A stretch of DNA of 64,000 bases from Apricaphanius iberus (GCA_028564705.1 JAPXFQ010000997.1:310001-374000); one strand, 5' to 3'; shown: positions 1 to 11,447, numbered from the stretch's first letter. Notes: generated by a model not told the origin, from the letters alone. Numbers and translations are program-made.

Positions 1-994
1 GAGGCAGAGGAAATCAGCTTGGCAGTAATGTTGAAGTGTGCTTTAAAATGCTGAGCCCTTGCTAATATAGAAGTGTACACATTTTGCTTGCACCTACTAG
101 GACACCAATAACTCTAATCCTGACCGTGATGGGTTGCACACACCGTGACTTTGGATAATAAGAATATAGCATGATTTTAATGTACAAATGCATACAACAG
201 TGTTTACAACAGTTTAACATTTAGTGACTTTTCAAAGTCTGGAACATTTCAAGGCTTTTAATCCAACTACACTAACTCAAGATTTCAATAACATCGCTGC
301 TCAGCGGCATCCCTGTTATAGTCTGAGCAGGATTTTCAGTCTCTCTGCTCTATGACGGTGGTCAGTTAGATAGAACTTGCTCCTGCAATCATTAACACAC
401 TTCGTGTTTGCCTGGTTTCCAAATTGCACAAACATAATGACCAAATGGAATAAGTTCAGCTTCCAGAGGTTCCTTTTCCACAACCTGCTTATTACTACTC
501 AGACTGGCAGTGACGTAACAGAACACCATTCGTTGTAAGTTTTGATTAAAAGCCTGTAAAATACCCCAGAAAACAACAGCAAAGCATCTGAGATGCTCCA
601 AACTCACAGGGGAATAGTGCTATCAAATCACAAGACATTGGAAAGATGGAGTTTTGTGGCAGACAATACTTTATTTAGAGTCTGCATTTTGGATGCCCCA
701 ACAACTCCTTTTATATTGATATACGCTGGTGGTGGATCTAACACTCTCCCAGAAAGACTTCAACTGGCAATAAACTTGTCTGGGTAAATACATGAACATA
801 ATGCATGCTATGAATAAGGTCCAAGTTGTAAAAGCTGTACCTTCCCTTTAATACGGGGCAAATAGCAAATCTGGCAACACTAGTAACTGCGTTGCACTAT
901 GCATACATCATCAAATTATGACCTACAGAGGCAAACTGCAACGAATGCAACAGCAGAAGCAGCACTTCTTCTGCCTAAATCATCTGATGGTAGA
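1..994. other. Background, no gene seen
   Basis: AT-rich non-coding DNA with only short spurious reading frames. The one structured piece is 852-884, which shares about 30 nearly identical bases (ending in ctggcaacactagt) with 34297-34329 next to the hAT-like fragment there. It may be the worn end of the same repeat family. Confidence 0.5.
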
Positions 995-1180
995 GTGGGG
1001 TAGAGTAACCAAAATTGTTATCAAGTAAAAGTTGCAATGCTTCAACATATTTTTACTTAATAAAAATAAAAAGTAGATATCCAAATAAATTATTCAAGTA
1101 AGAGTAAAAAAGCATTGAATCAAAAGGTTGTTTGAGTAGCTCCTGATTGACTTTATTATCGAAATTTTGATGTAATATTT
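995..1180. repeat. Degenerate dispersed repeat rich in 'caagtaaaag' motifs
   Basis: The stretch repeats variants of aagtaaaagt/caagtaagag at irregular spacing (1024, 1098 and others). This resembles a common fish repeat that starts near 'gagtagagta'. No termini or duplication are visible, so the class is unknown. It abuts the LINE that follows. Confidence 0.35.
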
Positions 1181-1269
1181 TAACATGATGTCATGTAGAC
1201 TGACAAAATTATGGCTATATGCAAATTCTGGTATGCTAAATACTACATTTTACAACAGTTAGTTAAATA

Positions 1270-2250
1270 AATGGATTGGACAACAGACACTCCATGAGTG
1301 CTGATATTTATAGTACTGATATGGGTCAGGAGAAGGTTCCAGTGTTGTGGAAGACATCCTGCCTTGTTCCAGTTCAAAAGAAAACTCACCCATCAGTCAT
1401 CAATGACTATAGACCTGTCGCCCTGACATTCCACACCGTGAAGGTTCTGGAGAGACCCCTGTTGCCCCACCTGAATAAGCAAGCGAAAACTTATCAGGAC
1501 CCCCTGCAGTTTGCTCATCGCCATGGAGGACTCTGCAAATGTCAGGTGTATTCGAGATGGAGAGGAATACAGAGAGCTTTGGACCACTTTGTAGCATGGT
1601 GTGGAAACAATCATCTTACCTTGAATGTGAACAAAACAAAGGAGATGATTGTAGAATTCAGAAGAAACAGGGATAAGTCAAAGACTGACTCCATCATGGT
1701 AGAAGTAGTGGAAGTGGTTGAAGGGTACAAATACCTCGGAGTTCACCTGGACAACCGACTGGATTGGAGAATCAACAGTGAAGCAGTCTACTAAGAGCCA
1801 GAGCAGACTGTACTTTTTGAGGAATGAGAGGTCTTTCAATATTTCCAGCAATGTGCTTAAAATCTTCTGAAAAGTCTGTGGTGGAGAGTGTCATCTCTTC
1901 GTCCATCATCTGTCTGGCTAGCAGCATAAGAGCCAGGGACTTAAAACGGCTCAACAACCTGATAAAGGCTGGTTCTGTTCTGGGGACAACTGTGGAACAA
2001 CTGGAAATAATGATGCAAAGAAGGATTCTTTATAAATTAAAAATATTATGGACAACCCTGAGCATCCTCAGCAACATAGTATCTTCAGTCAGAGGCTTCT
2101 TTAGTTTCGCTGAAACACAGACTACAGGAAATCCTTTCTCCCCACAGCCGTCATGGTCTACAACAACTCCTTGAAAAATAAATGATGAGTTACAACAACA
2201 CTTAATTTCCCTCTGGGATCAATAAAGTATTTCTGAATTTGAATTGAATA
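1270..2250 (+). mobile_element. L2-type LINE, 5'-truncated and internally deleted
   Basis: This is a relic of a non-LTR retrotransposon ORF2. Residues from frame 1276-1794 read SCLVPVQKKTHPSVINDYRP and then ALTFHTVKVLERPL, the start of a LINE reverse transcriptase. The frame then jumps to HLTLNVNKTKEMIVEFRRN and YKYLGVHLDNRLDW, which normally lie after the catalytic FADD motif. RT motifs A-C are therefore deleted. The C-terminal part continues in another frame (1824-2174, SSIRARDLKRLNNLIKAGS). The element ends with a typical L2 3' terminus at 2205-2250 (ccctctgggatcaataaag, then tgaatttgaattgaa). Frameshifts and the missing catalytic core make it dead. The clade is recognised from remembered motifs only. 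Confidence 0.8.
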
Positions 2251-2979
2251 TTACAGTACAACCTATTAATCATGCGTTCACACAGGCCAAAACGTCACAG
2301 CCAAGACCAGCAATTTACATTGGTTCTTTCGTCTTTGATTGAGGTTAGTCATAGTCTCTGTAGTGCTTTGTGTGCTTTAGTCGTGACAATTTTTTTAAAC
2401 TTTTGCTGCTTTCTAAGCTTCAAAGTGGCAAGAGCCAGCAACGAATAAGATAAGCTAGCTAAACTTTCACCTTTGCCCCTATCAATGAATCAGTGGTTTT
2501 CACTTCAGTGACGTCACCCGACATTGACATTGTCTAACCAGCCACTGTCTTAGGCTTTTCAGACATCTGGCAGATGTCCACATGTTTTGCTAGCTGCAGC
2601 CTTAAAAATGTCTAGGCTTAAAACCATAGACATTATAGTGTATGGCTTCAAACTAGTAAGTTTGAGAGTGTTTTTCGACGGCGACAAAGCATGCAATGTG
2701 AATGTACCATAATGTTTGTGTTTTAAATGTTTGTGTTGCATGGTAACAGCCTTGTCTCCCTTCCAGTTGGAACTATTTTTTTTGGCGGAGCTAAATAAAT
2801 TATTAAATAAACAACAAAAAAATCATAATTTTTGTCCATTATTATTGTTAGAAAAATAATATGAGCTTTTAGAACTGTTGTATAAAAGCAATATCACACG
2901 CGAGGTTGTGCTTTTGTGCAGAAGAGTATTTGTGTAATGATAACATTTACTTTGTCTGTGAAATAAGAGCTTGTGTTAA
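2251..2979. other. Background, no gene seen
   Basis: AT-rich sequence with no recognisable repeat end or reading frame of interest. It ends at the TTAA (2976-2979) that flanks the next element. Confidence 0.5.
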
Positions 2980-3550
2980 AGTGATAGTCTGGATGTCTAA
3001 ATTAATTACACATTTTAAGAATTGTATTAAATTGACCTCCTGGCCTTAAATGTTGATATAAAATAAGTCATTTTATGAATTATAACATTACGGGTAAGTT
3101 CCACCTTCCCGTATCTCAGCTATGGCTCAAAAGCCATGGTGCCGTCCACTTGAACCAATCAAGTGATGCCAAGGGCTGTCAATCATCACGAATGCTGTGT
3201 GCTTGTGCTCGTAACTACGCGCATGCTCAGTTTTCTGTTTACACGGAGCCTCCGAATCAAGCCTCCGCCATTATTCCGGAGCGCAGCCATGGAGCAACAC
3301 TCAGTACAGGAGCAGAAGATACCGATTTCAAACCAAAAAAAAGCATCCTCACCTCCGATAACTCCATTGTTGACACTCTGGTTGTTTTCTCTCTCTCCTC
3401 CGCACTTCTTGGCCCATTGATCTGGCGCGTGCACAGAAAAGTAGCTGCAGCTTCAAGACCAATCAAGAAGGGAGGGGGAGGGAGCTTGGGCAGTTAATTT
3501 TATTTTTTTTTCAAATCATTTCTCTCTTTTTTCTTACAAAGTCCATCACT
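2980..3550. mobile_element. TTAA-flanked non-autonomous DNA transposon (Kolobok-like MITE)
   Basis: The element is flanked by TTAA at 2976-2979 and at 3551-3554. Its ends are inverted: AGTGATAGTCT at the left and, reading the right end on the other strand, AGTGATGGACT. A TTAA duplication is characteristic of Kolobok and piggyBac. The start AGTGATAG resembles TTAA-flanked Kolobok repeats of fish and lacks the CCC start of piggyBac. The interior is unusually CpG-rich (3180-3300), and its reading frames resemble no known protein. The inverted match is short, so a chance pairing is possible. Confidence 0.5.
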
Positions 3551-4882
3551 TTAAGTCTGAAATGACGCTGGAGCTGAGCTCACCTCATTTGCATAACTGA
3601 GGAGCTGCACGGAGGAGAGTCAGACGGTGAGAGGAGGAAGAAGAAAAAAGAAGGGGGGCCTCTCAGCTATCACGAGCTGTTCAGATACAAACTGCAAAAA
3701 TATTTAGCTAGTAATATTCATGTGTCAGATGACTAAGACACATCCCACTCTACGATCTACCTATTTATGTGCTTGATGTTACTTAGAAGTTAGGCTTTTG
3801 AGATTTTTGTAGAGCTTTTGGAGCTGTTAGGACTTTTACTGAGGCTTTTACACAGACTTGGGGATTTTGTTTTGGTAGTTGTTTTTGCTCTGTTGAGGCT
3901 GTACTCTTTTGGAGTGTATCTTTTAACTCACTGTTGAGTTAAAATTAAATTTTTAAAAGTTACCTCTTCTTCTTGAAATTCTTTCTTCTGAAGAGTGTTA
4001 ACTTAATTCCTTGAGGGAAGTCACATAAAGACCCGGGAGGAGGGTCTCCCTCATATAGTCTGACAGTTGACCACAGGCAGTACCAAGAAGTGATGGACAG
4101 AGGTGCCTCTAACCTGTTCTTCGGCTGCGTGATCGATTAATGGGAAACCAATCTTGAAAATTGAGTAGCTTTTTCTTGTAACCTTGATAACTTGTGGACA
4201 GTTCAGCCATCTTAAACTTGCACAGCTCCGGTTGGTCCTGATGCTGGAAGAGTCACAGACATCAGTTCTCTCACTGTGACTGGGGTTCTAGAGGTTTGTG
4301 TTATATATGCAGCTCAAGAAACCAGAAGGGCCCATAAACGACTCGTTCTCCGTTACGCCTAAGTGGGGTATCATTTCTTGTTGTCTTGTGTGAATGGCTG
4401 TATGGTTACGGAAAAGTTGTTAATTAATGGGTACATCATTATCGAGGTCCTGTGACACGAACTGGACAATCTCAGAAGAGGTCAAGTAGATGAGCAGGCT
4501 CAGGGTAGTAGCTTAGCTCTATCCATTGAATCTGCATATATAAATATATGTATTGCTAAAGTTGTAAGACGAGGTTTTTAAGAAGGACGTTGATGTTTCA
4601 GTCAGTTTTTTCGCCATCGCTGAATAGTTTATTCTGGAGAAGAGGGCTGACACGAGCCGACCCTGCCTAACCCGGTACCAACAGGTACAGGAGCGGTAGC
4701 CACTAAAACACATTTTAATTGTTAAATTTCTGCAATTCCGTGCCCATTTCTCACATTAAGAACTTCAGAGAGCCTCACTTAATCAGTCGGTACATTGTTA
4801 AGTCAGTGTAAATTATTCTGCTGGGTTGATTGGCCGGCTGTTAATTAGTTTGAGTGATGTTGCCATCTGGAGCCTGGAGGCT
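3551..4882. other. Background with one perfect hairpin
   Basis: No gene or repeat end was recognised. 3600-3670 is purine-rich. A perfect 10-bp hairpin sits at 3921-3930/3935-3944 (ttttaactca, loop ctgt, tgagttaaaa). Its role is unknown. Confidence 0.45.
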
Positions 4883-5468
4883 TTTTTTCCATCTTTACCT
4901 TGTTTAATATTAATTTTACAACATGCATACTCCAGTGCACATCAGGAATAATTGATAACAAACATAACAAAGTCCAATGGCTAACTGTAAAGGTACAAAA
5001 CTCCTGACATATTTTTAAACAGTTTTTAAACATATAGAACACATTAGAAATAAGTAAATTCACTGAAAAGTGGTGATGGGTCAATTTAGTAGTTGGAGTT
5101 TCACTAGCTGTACACCACTGTTGTAGTAATTGATTATACTGAGGTTTTCATTTTCTAATAGCCAATTCATTTGTGATAACTGAGGAAGCACTGGGATTTG
5201 TGGGAGATACAAAGGAAAACAATTTTTTATATTTACCTTGTTAAATACTCATTTTACAACATGTTTACTTCCATGCACATCATGAGTTAATTGATAACAG
5301 CAAAATTCAATGGGTTTTTGTAAAGGTACGAAACTCCTCTGAAATATTTGTAAACAGATTGTCAAAATAAACATATAGAACACATTTAAAATGAGTAAAT
5401 TCACCTAAAAGTAGTGATGGGTCAATTTAGGAATATTCTATGTCTTGCTAGCTGTAAGACACTGTTGA
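4883..5468 (+). repeat. Imperfect tandem duplication, about 340-bp period
   Basis: The segment 4885-5125 recurs at 5221-5468. Shared landmarks are 'tttacctt' (4894 and 5232) and 'gtgatgggtcaatttag' (5073 and 5414), giving spacings of 338 and 341. The copies run in the same order with scattered substitutions, so this is an old segmental tandem duplication. The second copy is cut at its right end by the dispersed element that starts at about 5470. Confidence 0.7.
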
Positions 5469-5607
5469 ACGCGACTGGGGGTCCCGCGATAAATCAGAAG
5501 CAGATTTGCGTTGCGAAAAAAGGTTTTCTATCTGATTTGCGCGACCAAGTAGCGCGACTGATGCATTTGAAGCTCCAACTAAAATACGTGCTACATTTGT
5601 AGAGCTC

Positions 5608-7005
5608 TTTTCCAAAACGCGATAAATGCCATAAAAAAAAAGTTTGTCATTTTATTTTGTTGTGTACTGAACCTATTCACTGCTCCATCAACGTTTCTTG
5701 TCAAATCATTATATTTTCTTGTTAAAATGTAGGTACAAGATGCCATTTTTTTACAAACCGCCGAACTTATTTTTAGCCTAGAAGCGTTTTAACCACTCAA
5801 CTACTCAGAATTCAGTGAATTCAGCGGTGGGCTGACCTGAAACCTGAGGTACTTCCAAAGCAGACCTTTGTTAAGGCTTCAAAAGAAAAAAAAATAGATG
5901 TGCTGGATCAAATAGGAGCAATAGGTGTGTCTGATGCTGTGTCTGATCCTCTCCATTTTCTCAGGAGAGTCCCGAATTTCAGTTCCCCTCCCAAAAATTT
6001 CCCATGGCCAACTTTCTCACGAATTTCTACTGTTTCTTATGTGGGAGGAACGGAGAATAAAATCTGTTACATTTTTATTTTGCCAAGGAAGGTGCTATGA
6101 GGTACAGTTTCCTCATTTCAGTCATGAAAATCCATCACCTGTTGGTGAATTTCACCATTTTGAATCCAAAACAGGTTAACTACGTGACTCATATGTCTGA
6201 TGAGGGAAACAATTATCTGTAATTAGTGACACAACAGCAGGCCGCAAGTCTTCAGAACATTCTTTATGTGACTGACAAAAGCTGTAGTTTCAGTTACTTT
6301 TTAAATCTTCGGAGATATTTAAGATTAAAAACTGTTTGAACAAACCTCAAGTCTTGTCTCCTTTCCTTTCGGATGCCTGAAGGTAACTTCAGCAGTGGAT
6401 CAAGGCTTTTTCTTTCAGCTCTTGGCGGTCGATCATGCTTGTGTTTCGGCAGAAAAAAAAGTTACAGTAAAATCAGCAAACTCAATGCTGCGCTGCTACC
6501 AAAGTAAGAAAAAATACTTATCTTACACAGAGACTCCTATGAGTTTTTAGAAGAATTATTAAGTGACTTTTCCTGTTGCTGAGAAGGGGTGTATCCAGGA
6601 GGTGAATAAAGAGGGGCTAAAAGGGGGCCAGGGTGGGTCTGGGACTCTAGCCCGATGACCCTTTTCAATGTCTCCCTAATTCATAGTTCTCAAGGTTAGC
6701 AAGTATGCTGACAATGCAGGCCTAAGTGATGAAGAGTGATCCATCCTAGCGGATCTCTCTCTCTGGAAATGGATGGATTTATAGCGTTTTGAAAAAAAAT
6801 AGATGTATTTATAGCATTTTGAGGAAAACTTTGAATTTATCAAAAAAATATTGTTGTTTGATTTAATAATTATTGTTCAACATGTTGTAACTGAGGAAAA
6901 ATATTTTTTACCAGGATAAATTGAATATTCACAAAATATGTGGGTCTAGTAAAAAAAAAAAAAAATCCTGAAAACTAGTTAAATTGATTTATAGCGTTTT
7001 GGAAA
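5608..7005. mobile_element. TIR element inserted in the dispersed repeat
   Basis: The left end (5608-5627, TTTTCCAAAACGCGATAAAT) is inverted against the right end (6987-7005, atttatagcgttttggaaa). The right side carries two further copies of the ATTTATAGC.TTTTG motif, at 6777-6791 and 6807-6821. No transposase is readable. I could not define an exact target duplication. It is a non-autonomous DNA element of unknown superfamily. Confidence 0.5.
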
Positions 7006-7131
7006 GGGGTCTTCGTTTTCTGTGGTGCATTTTGTGCATTCGTGCTTATTGCGTCTGCCGCTCAAGTTTGAAACATCTGAACTCCAGCTTCAAGTCGCGT
7101 CAGGACAACCAATCACCTGATGGGTTATCAG

Positions 7132-7167
7132 TGATGCTGTGACTGAGTGAATGGTGTCACAGCATCA
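7132..7167. repeat. Hairpin conserved in both dispersed-element copies
   Basis: Arms tgatgctgtgac (7132-7143) and gtcacagcatca (7156-7167) are perfectly complementary around a 12-base loop. The same stem is in the other copy at 63748-63780 with a different loop. Confidence 0.75.
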
Positions 7168-7310
7168 GCATGGATACTGATAAACACTGTGGCACCATAG
7201 CTGTTTTATATACAGACAGGAATAAAAAACATAAACATTATAAAGAGGTTAAACTATTTTGACAGGAATGTGGTTGAGGAATGAAGTTTGTGGCCCCGCT
7301 CTCTCCGCCG

Positions 7311-7906
7311 AGAAGTGAGCCATTAACAGTTTCCTCACCCGGACACCCAGGCCTGGTAATGGCTCCAGGACAGCATGTCCTGTGCTGCCCACATATTTTA
7401 GTATAAACTTTTACCAACTGCAGACATATGGAGAGCCGCTCAGCTTAGTAGTTGGTGTGTGGACGGGCAAAGCTTGGACCTTCGTGGCACTAACTGGGCA
7501 AGGAGCGTTTATTAATCCCTCTGCCACAGCTCGACTCGTAGCTCTCCAAACCCCCACTGCAGCGGTCCCAGCTCTGCCGGAGGCCAGGCAGAACATGTAG
7601 TCCACGCAGTGCCCCGTCAGCTCAGAGACCATAGTCCACCTGGCAGCTGCACTCGCACATGCTGGGCTCGATGGAGATGGTGCTTCGCTCCCAGGTTCTG
7701 GATCCTTCCACCGCTTTTTGACTGGGTCTTCACCCACAGTGGCAGTCCCAGCTGCACTTGAGGGTTGGCCGAAAATTGAACGTGGTCAGCTCAGAGACCA
7801 GAGTCCACTGGGAGCTCCCGGAGGGTCTGGAGAAGGAGAGAGGGAGGAGAAGGAGGCAGCAGAGCGGTCCCGATCAGGGTCCTCCCACACCTTATGTAAT
7901 TCCACT
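7311..7906. other. GC-rich unclassified sequence with an internal near-repeat
   Basis: This stretch has higher GC than its surroundings and probably belongs to the element to its left or to a transposon coding remnant. A 32-bp near-repeat occurs at 7616-7647 and 7785-7816 (gtcagctcagagacca core). On the minus strand both copies encode a WT.VSELT-like peptide. An open frame on the minus strand (7411-7737, 108 codons) includes one copy. I recognise no domain and do not call a gene. Confidence 0.35.
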
Positions 7907-8701
7907 TCACGCGCATGAAAATTGCATATGTTGAAGCTTGACCAGTTCCCTTTTGACACGCTTCAAGGTGCGTCTGTACTCTGTGTCTTCATCATCTTTA
8001 ATGAATCCAACTATGGCAGAGTCATCAGCGAACTTATGAAGCTGGCAGCTTGGGGAGTTGATGGAGAAGTCTGCAGTGTAGAGGGTGAAGAGAAACGGTG
8101 CCAGCACTGTTCCCTTTGGGGCCCCCATACTGCAGACCAGCCTGTCAGAGACACAGCCCTGTGTCCTCACATACTCTGGGCATCCTGTGAGGTAGTCCTG
8201 CGACATGTGGTGGTCCACTCCTGACAGCTCCAGCTTTTCCCTCAGAAGTCGTGGGTGAATGGTGTTAAAAGCACTGGAAAAATCACAGAACATGATCCTC
8301 ACAGTGCTTCCAGGCTTCTCCAGGTGAGTCAGAGCTCGGTAAAGCAGGTAGATGATGGAGTCCTCCACCCCAGTGCCAGGTCGGTAAACAAACTGCAGCA
8401 GATCCAATGAAAAACCTACCAGTGGGCGCAGATGGTTAAGAACCAACCTCCTCTCGAGGGTCTTCATCAAATGTGATGTTAGGGCTACCGGCCTATAGCT
8501 TCTGAGGTCCTTGGGATGAGAGGTCTTTGGTACTGGTACCACACAAGAGGTTTTCCCCAGCTGTGGTACTTTCCCCAGCAGCAGGCTCAGTTCATCTGCA
8601 CAGCCCTTCAGGAGCCTGGAGCTGATGCCATCTAGACCTTTAGCCTTCCGCACTTTGATCTTAAGGAGCTCTTTTTTCAGTTGAATTGCTGAGAGGGACA
8701 A
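7907..8701 (-). pseudogene. LINE reverse transcriptase domain, open for 264 codons, 3'-truncated
   Basis: This RT copies the LINE RNA into the nicked target. The open stretch holds the usual motifs in order: CVVPVPKTSHPKDLRSYRPV, then DLLQFVYRPGTGVEDSI, motif A CDFSSAFNTI, motif B MGAPKGTVLAPFLF, and motif C FADDSAIV. The catalytic aspartates of A and C are all present. It ends shortly after motif C, where intact proteins continue with the thumb and a C-terminal domain, so it cannot be functional alone. The N-terminal methionine is only the first ATG after a stop in the linker. RT activity is inferred from motifs only. Confidence 0.8.
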
Positions 8702-8989
8702 TATGTTGGTCGTTGTAGGGAGATGCTCAAATCTATAAAATTATTTATTAAGGCCATCTATCCACACCAAGTCTCCTGCAGCCTGGGAGGTTGTTTTTTG
8801 TCCTGAGATTGATTTTAAACTGTTCCAAACTCCTCTAATGTTATCCTTCTGCAGCTGCTCCTCCATCTTCTTTCTGTAGCTTTCTTTCCCTTGTCTGATC
8901 TTCCACTTCAGTTTCTTCTGGACAACTTTCAGCTCCTGTTTGTCTCCTGATCAGAAGGCTCTCTTCTTATCCTTGAGGTGACCCTTAAT

Positions 8990-9720
8990 TTCAGGATTTA
9001 TCCATGGCTTGTTGTTAGAGAACGCCGTACCTTTATGATGGGTATGGTGCTGTCTACACAGAAGTTGATGTAGTCTGTAATGCAGTCTGTGATGCTATTA
9101 AGGTCCTCCTCCAAAGGGCTGCAGAGGTTGTTCCACACAGTAGGATGGAAAGAGTCCCTAAGAACATCTTCAGTCTCTGCCAACCATTTCCGTACTGTGC
9201 GTTTCACAACTGGTTCTCTGTGTACAAGAGGTTTATGCACAGGCTGGAAATGAACTAGGTTGTGTTCTGAGCCCCCCAGGGGAGGGAGAGGTGGTGAGCT
9301 GTATTTCTCCTTGGTGTTGGCATACAGTGAGTCCAATGTTTTATTGTCTCTGGTATGGCAAGTGACATACTAGGTGAAGTTGGGGAGAGTGGAGGTCAGG
9401 GAGATGTGATTAAAATCCCCAGAGATCATAAAAAGGGCCTGCGGGTGCTGCGTTTGGAGTCTGCTGGTTACAGAGTGCAGGACATCACCGGCTGCAGAAG
9501 CGTTAGCAGAGGGTGGGCCATACACAGCTATTACAATAACATGTGTAAACTCCCGTGGTAGATAGCAGTTAGTATGAGACCGTACTAACAGCACCATCTA
9601 TCAGGCTGCTCTCCCTGTAGCTCCTCTGATGTTGGGTCAGAGCCGCCAGCTCATCCACTTTGTTGGGGAGAGATCTCACGTTCCCCATAATACCAGATGG
9701 AATTCCTGGCCGGTTCCTCC
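8990..9720 (-). pseudogene. LINE endonuclease domain remnant (L2 type)
   Basis: This is an apurinic/apyrimidinic-like endonuclease, which nicks target DNA to prime reverse transcription. The remnant opens with MGNVRSLPNKVDELAALTQ (about 9690). It includes VYGPPSANASAAGDV and the catalytic-loop motif ISGDFNH (about 9430), then TLDSLYAN and GGSEHNLVHF (about 9265). In intact L2 elements the last motif reads S-D-H; here the aspartate is glutamate, so the site is probably damaged. The pieces lie in more than one frame (9569-9826, 9370-9597, 8998-9336), showing frameshifts. The EN-linker-RT order matches ORF2 of the L2/CR1 group. Confidence 0.75.
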
Positions 9721-9971
9721 TAACCTTACTGCGTCGTCGTATCCCTGCCCGAGTACCACGTCTCTTCCTCCTCGCCTCATGGGGGAGGCACTCACTCAGT
9801 GGGCGGCAATACAGTGGAGGCCACAAAGACTAACAGCTGATCCCTGCTGTAAACAATAGGGGAGTGTAACTCCATGTGCTCTGCGGACACAGATGCTGTA
9901 AAAAATTTGAAAAAGAACATAAATAACCAGAAAATTCTGGGCTCCATTGTGAGCAAAACCAGTCCACACCG

Positions 9972-10009
9972 GAAAAAAGAGAAAAAAGAGAAAAAAGAGA
10001 AAAAAAAAC
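9972..10009. repeat. Short (GAAAAAA)n-like purine tract
   Basis: Four near-identical gaaaaaag units lie at the 5' margin of the minus-strand LINE. It may be a simple-repeat expansion in the LINE 5' UTR. Confidence 0.6.
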
Positions 10010-10030
10010 ATATATTAGACGAAACAAGAG

Positions 10031-11447
10031 TCATACTTTTGGAGTTGCTGATACAGGCTGCCTGCTTGGAGCGGCGCCAGAAGAAGGAACAGAGAGCAAT
10101 CAGACTGTGGCCAGAAAGGATGGATATGTGTTAACATGTTTAACCTTGGAAAGGAAGAAGTCTGAATGCAAGGGCAGCATGCAAAGAGAAGGAGAGAACA
10201 TTTCTTAAAAGAGGCACTTGAGTTCAGAAAGATGCTTCTGAGGGAGGGTTAGGGATACAGTAACTGAATGTATGAAAGTACGAGATTTTTAAATGTGAGA
10301 CTAAGGTCTTAAGGGGGAGAAGCACAACATATGAGACTGAAAATAAAGGAATTGTGGTCTGAGGTAAAAAAAACAAAAATGCAACACAATGTACAATGCA
10401 CTTTGAATTTGAGGTTTTAAAGAACAATGATTCACAAATTATGCCAACACCAGTCATGTTGGTGTATGCAGACCACACAACAAACTCCATGCCGACAGAT
10501 GTGGCTTCATAAAGAACACAAAGAGGCACAGGTGATGTTGAGATTCTCACAAAACACTGTTTAGTGAAGCTGGCATGAGGGGCGTTCACAACATTCACTC
10601 CAAACTATTAGTCTGCTGATGAATGGCTGCAGCACTATGACTTAATTATGATTACACAGGAAATGCTGTCCATCCCTAATAATGACCCTGATGGCCGTCG
10701 ATAAAAAGGCCTGATAAACGTCGACTTCCTGAGCACGCCTGGATAAATACAGCCTCAGTAATGAGACCCAAGCTGTCGAGGGTGACAGCTTTGCTCTATA
10801 TCATACGCTGCTCTTGTGCTGTAGGATGGCAGGTAGATGGCTTTTTTTCAAGAATAGTTAAGACCAGGGGTTGCGTTAATCGAATATCTTTGGTATTTGA
10901 CCGTTTTTGGTAGAATGGTGACAGAAAAATAACAATGCTTTCCTTCATTTTTACAGATTAATATTTACACCTCTGACCACTTGATGTTGATGCACAGATA
11001 GTTTCAACTTTATGCACAAAGTCCAGGTAAATAAATCAATTAAAGAAAAGATTTCCCGAAGACTAGGTTCAATGTATCTTGATCACTTGAAGCTGACTGC
11101 ATGTTGAAAAGTTCCTGATGCTTCGGAGCGCCACTGTAGTCGGTGCAGCTGATTAGACGTGCTCCAAAGAGCCCAATGTGTGCCAAATAGTGGCCCCTGC
11201 TGCTGCTTTCGTCCAGCAGGCTTTCGTCCAATAGTTTACGGTTCAGAAAAAAAGAGTTCAGAGAGTTTTATCGACTTCTGATCACTTCAATTGGAGAAAT
11301 ATTTCCTCATTTTAAAACTTTGCCTAAAGTGCCACTTAATTCCAGCAGAGATTCACTCTCCGGAATAACATCTAAACTACCATGAGAAGTCTTCTGTCCG
11401 AGGCAACAATCCAAAACCTCATGACAGTAACCTCTGCACTATTTGGT
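10031..11447. other. Background; unclassified repeat-like block near 10868-11240
   Basis: 10600-10830 looks non-repetitive and moderately GC-rich, and could be a conserved non-coding block, though I cannot test that. From about 10868 ('ggttgcgttaatcgaatatc') to about 11240 the sequence has a transposon-like flavour with higher CpG, but no paired end was found. No gene is seen. Confidence 0.35.

Larger units (their letters stand above)
5470..7310 (+). mobile_element. Dispersed CpG-rich element, copy 1, split by an insertion
   Basis: Two blocks, about 5485-5607 and 7006-7310, are colinear with one continuous block at 63515-63960. Shared features are the opening 'agatttg.gtt.cgaaaaa' region, 'gcattttgtgcattcg', 'accaatca', a hairpin over a tgatgctgtgac stem, and a tail reading ccgagaagtgagccat. 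The blocks are separated by an inserted TIR element (5608-7005). The family is not identified. The CpG-rich, gcgcga-type sequence suggests a DNA transposon, but this is inference. Confidence 0.6.
7907..10030 (-). mobile_element. L2-type LINE, longest copy in the window
   Basis: On the minus strand this reads colinearly from a pre-endonuclease leader (ELHSPIVYSRDQLLVF, near 9850) through an endonuclease (about 9700-9240) and linker to a reverse transcriptase (8701-7907). It breaks off just after the RT core near 7907-7925, so the C-terminus and 3' tail are missing. LINEs usually lose the 5' end, so this 3' loss probably came from a later deletion or rearrangement. The linker (8998-8702) stays mostly readable with a few stops. 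It is better preserved than the other LINE fragments here. Confidence 0.85.

Noticed and set aside
9792..10034. Phe-rich minus-strand frames taken as a membrane protein
   Set aside because: The Phe run comes from the gaaaaaa tract. Only the downstream ELHSPIVYSRDQ part is LINE leader.
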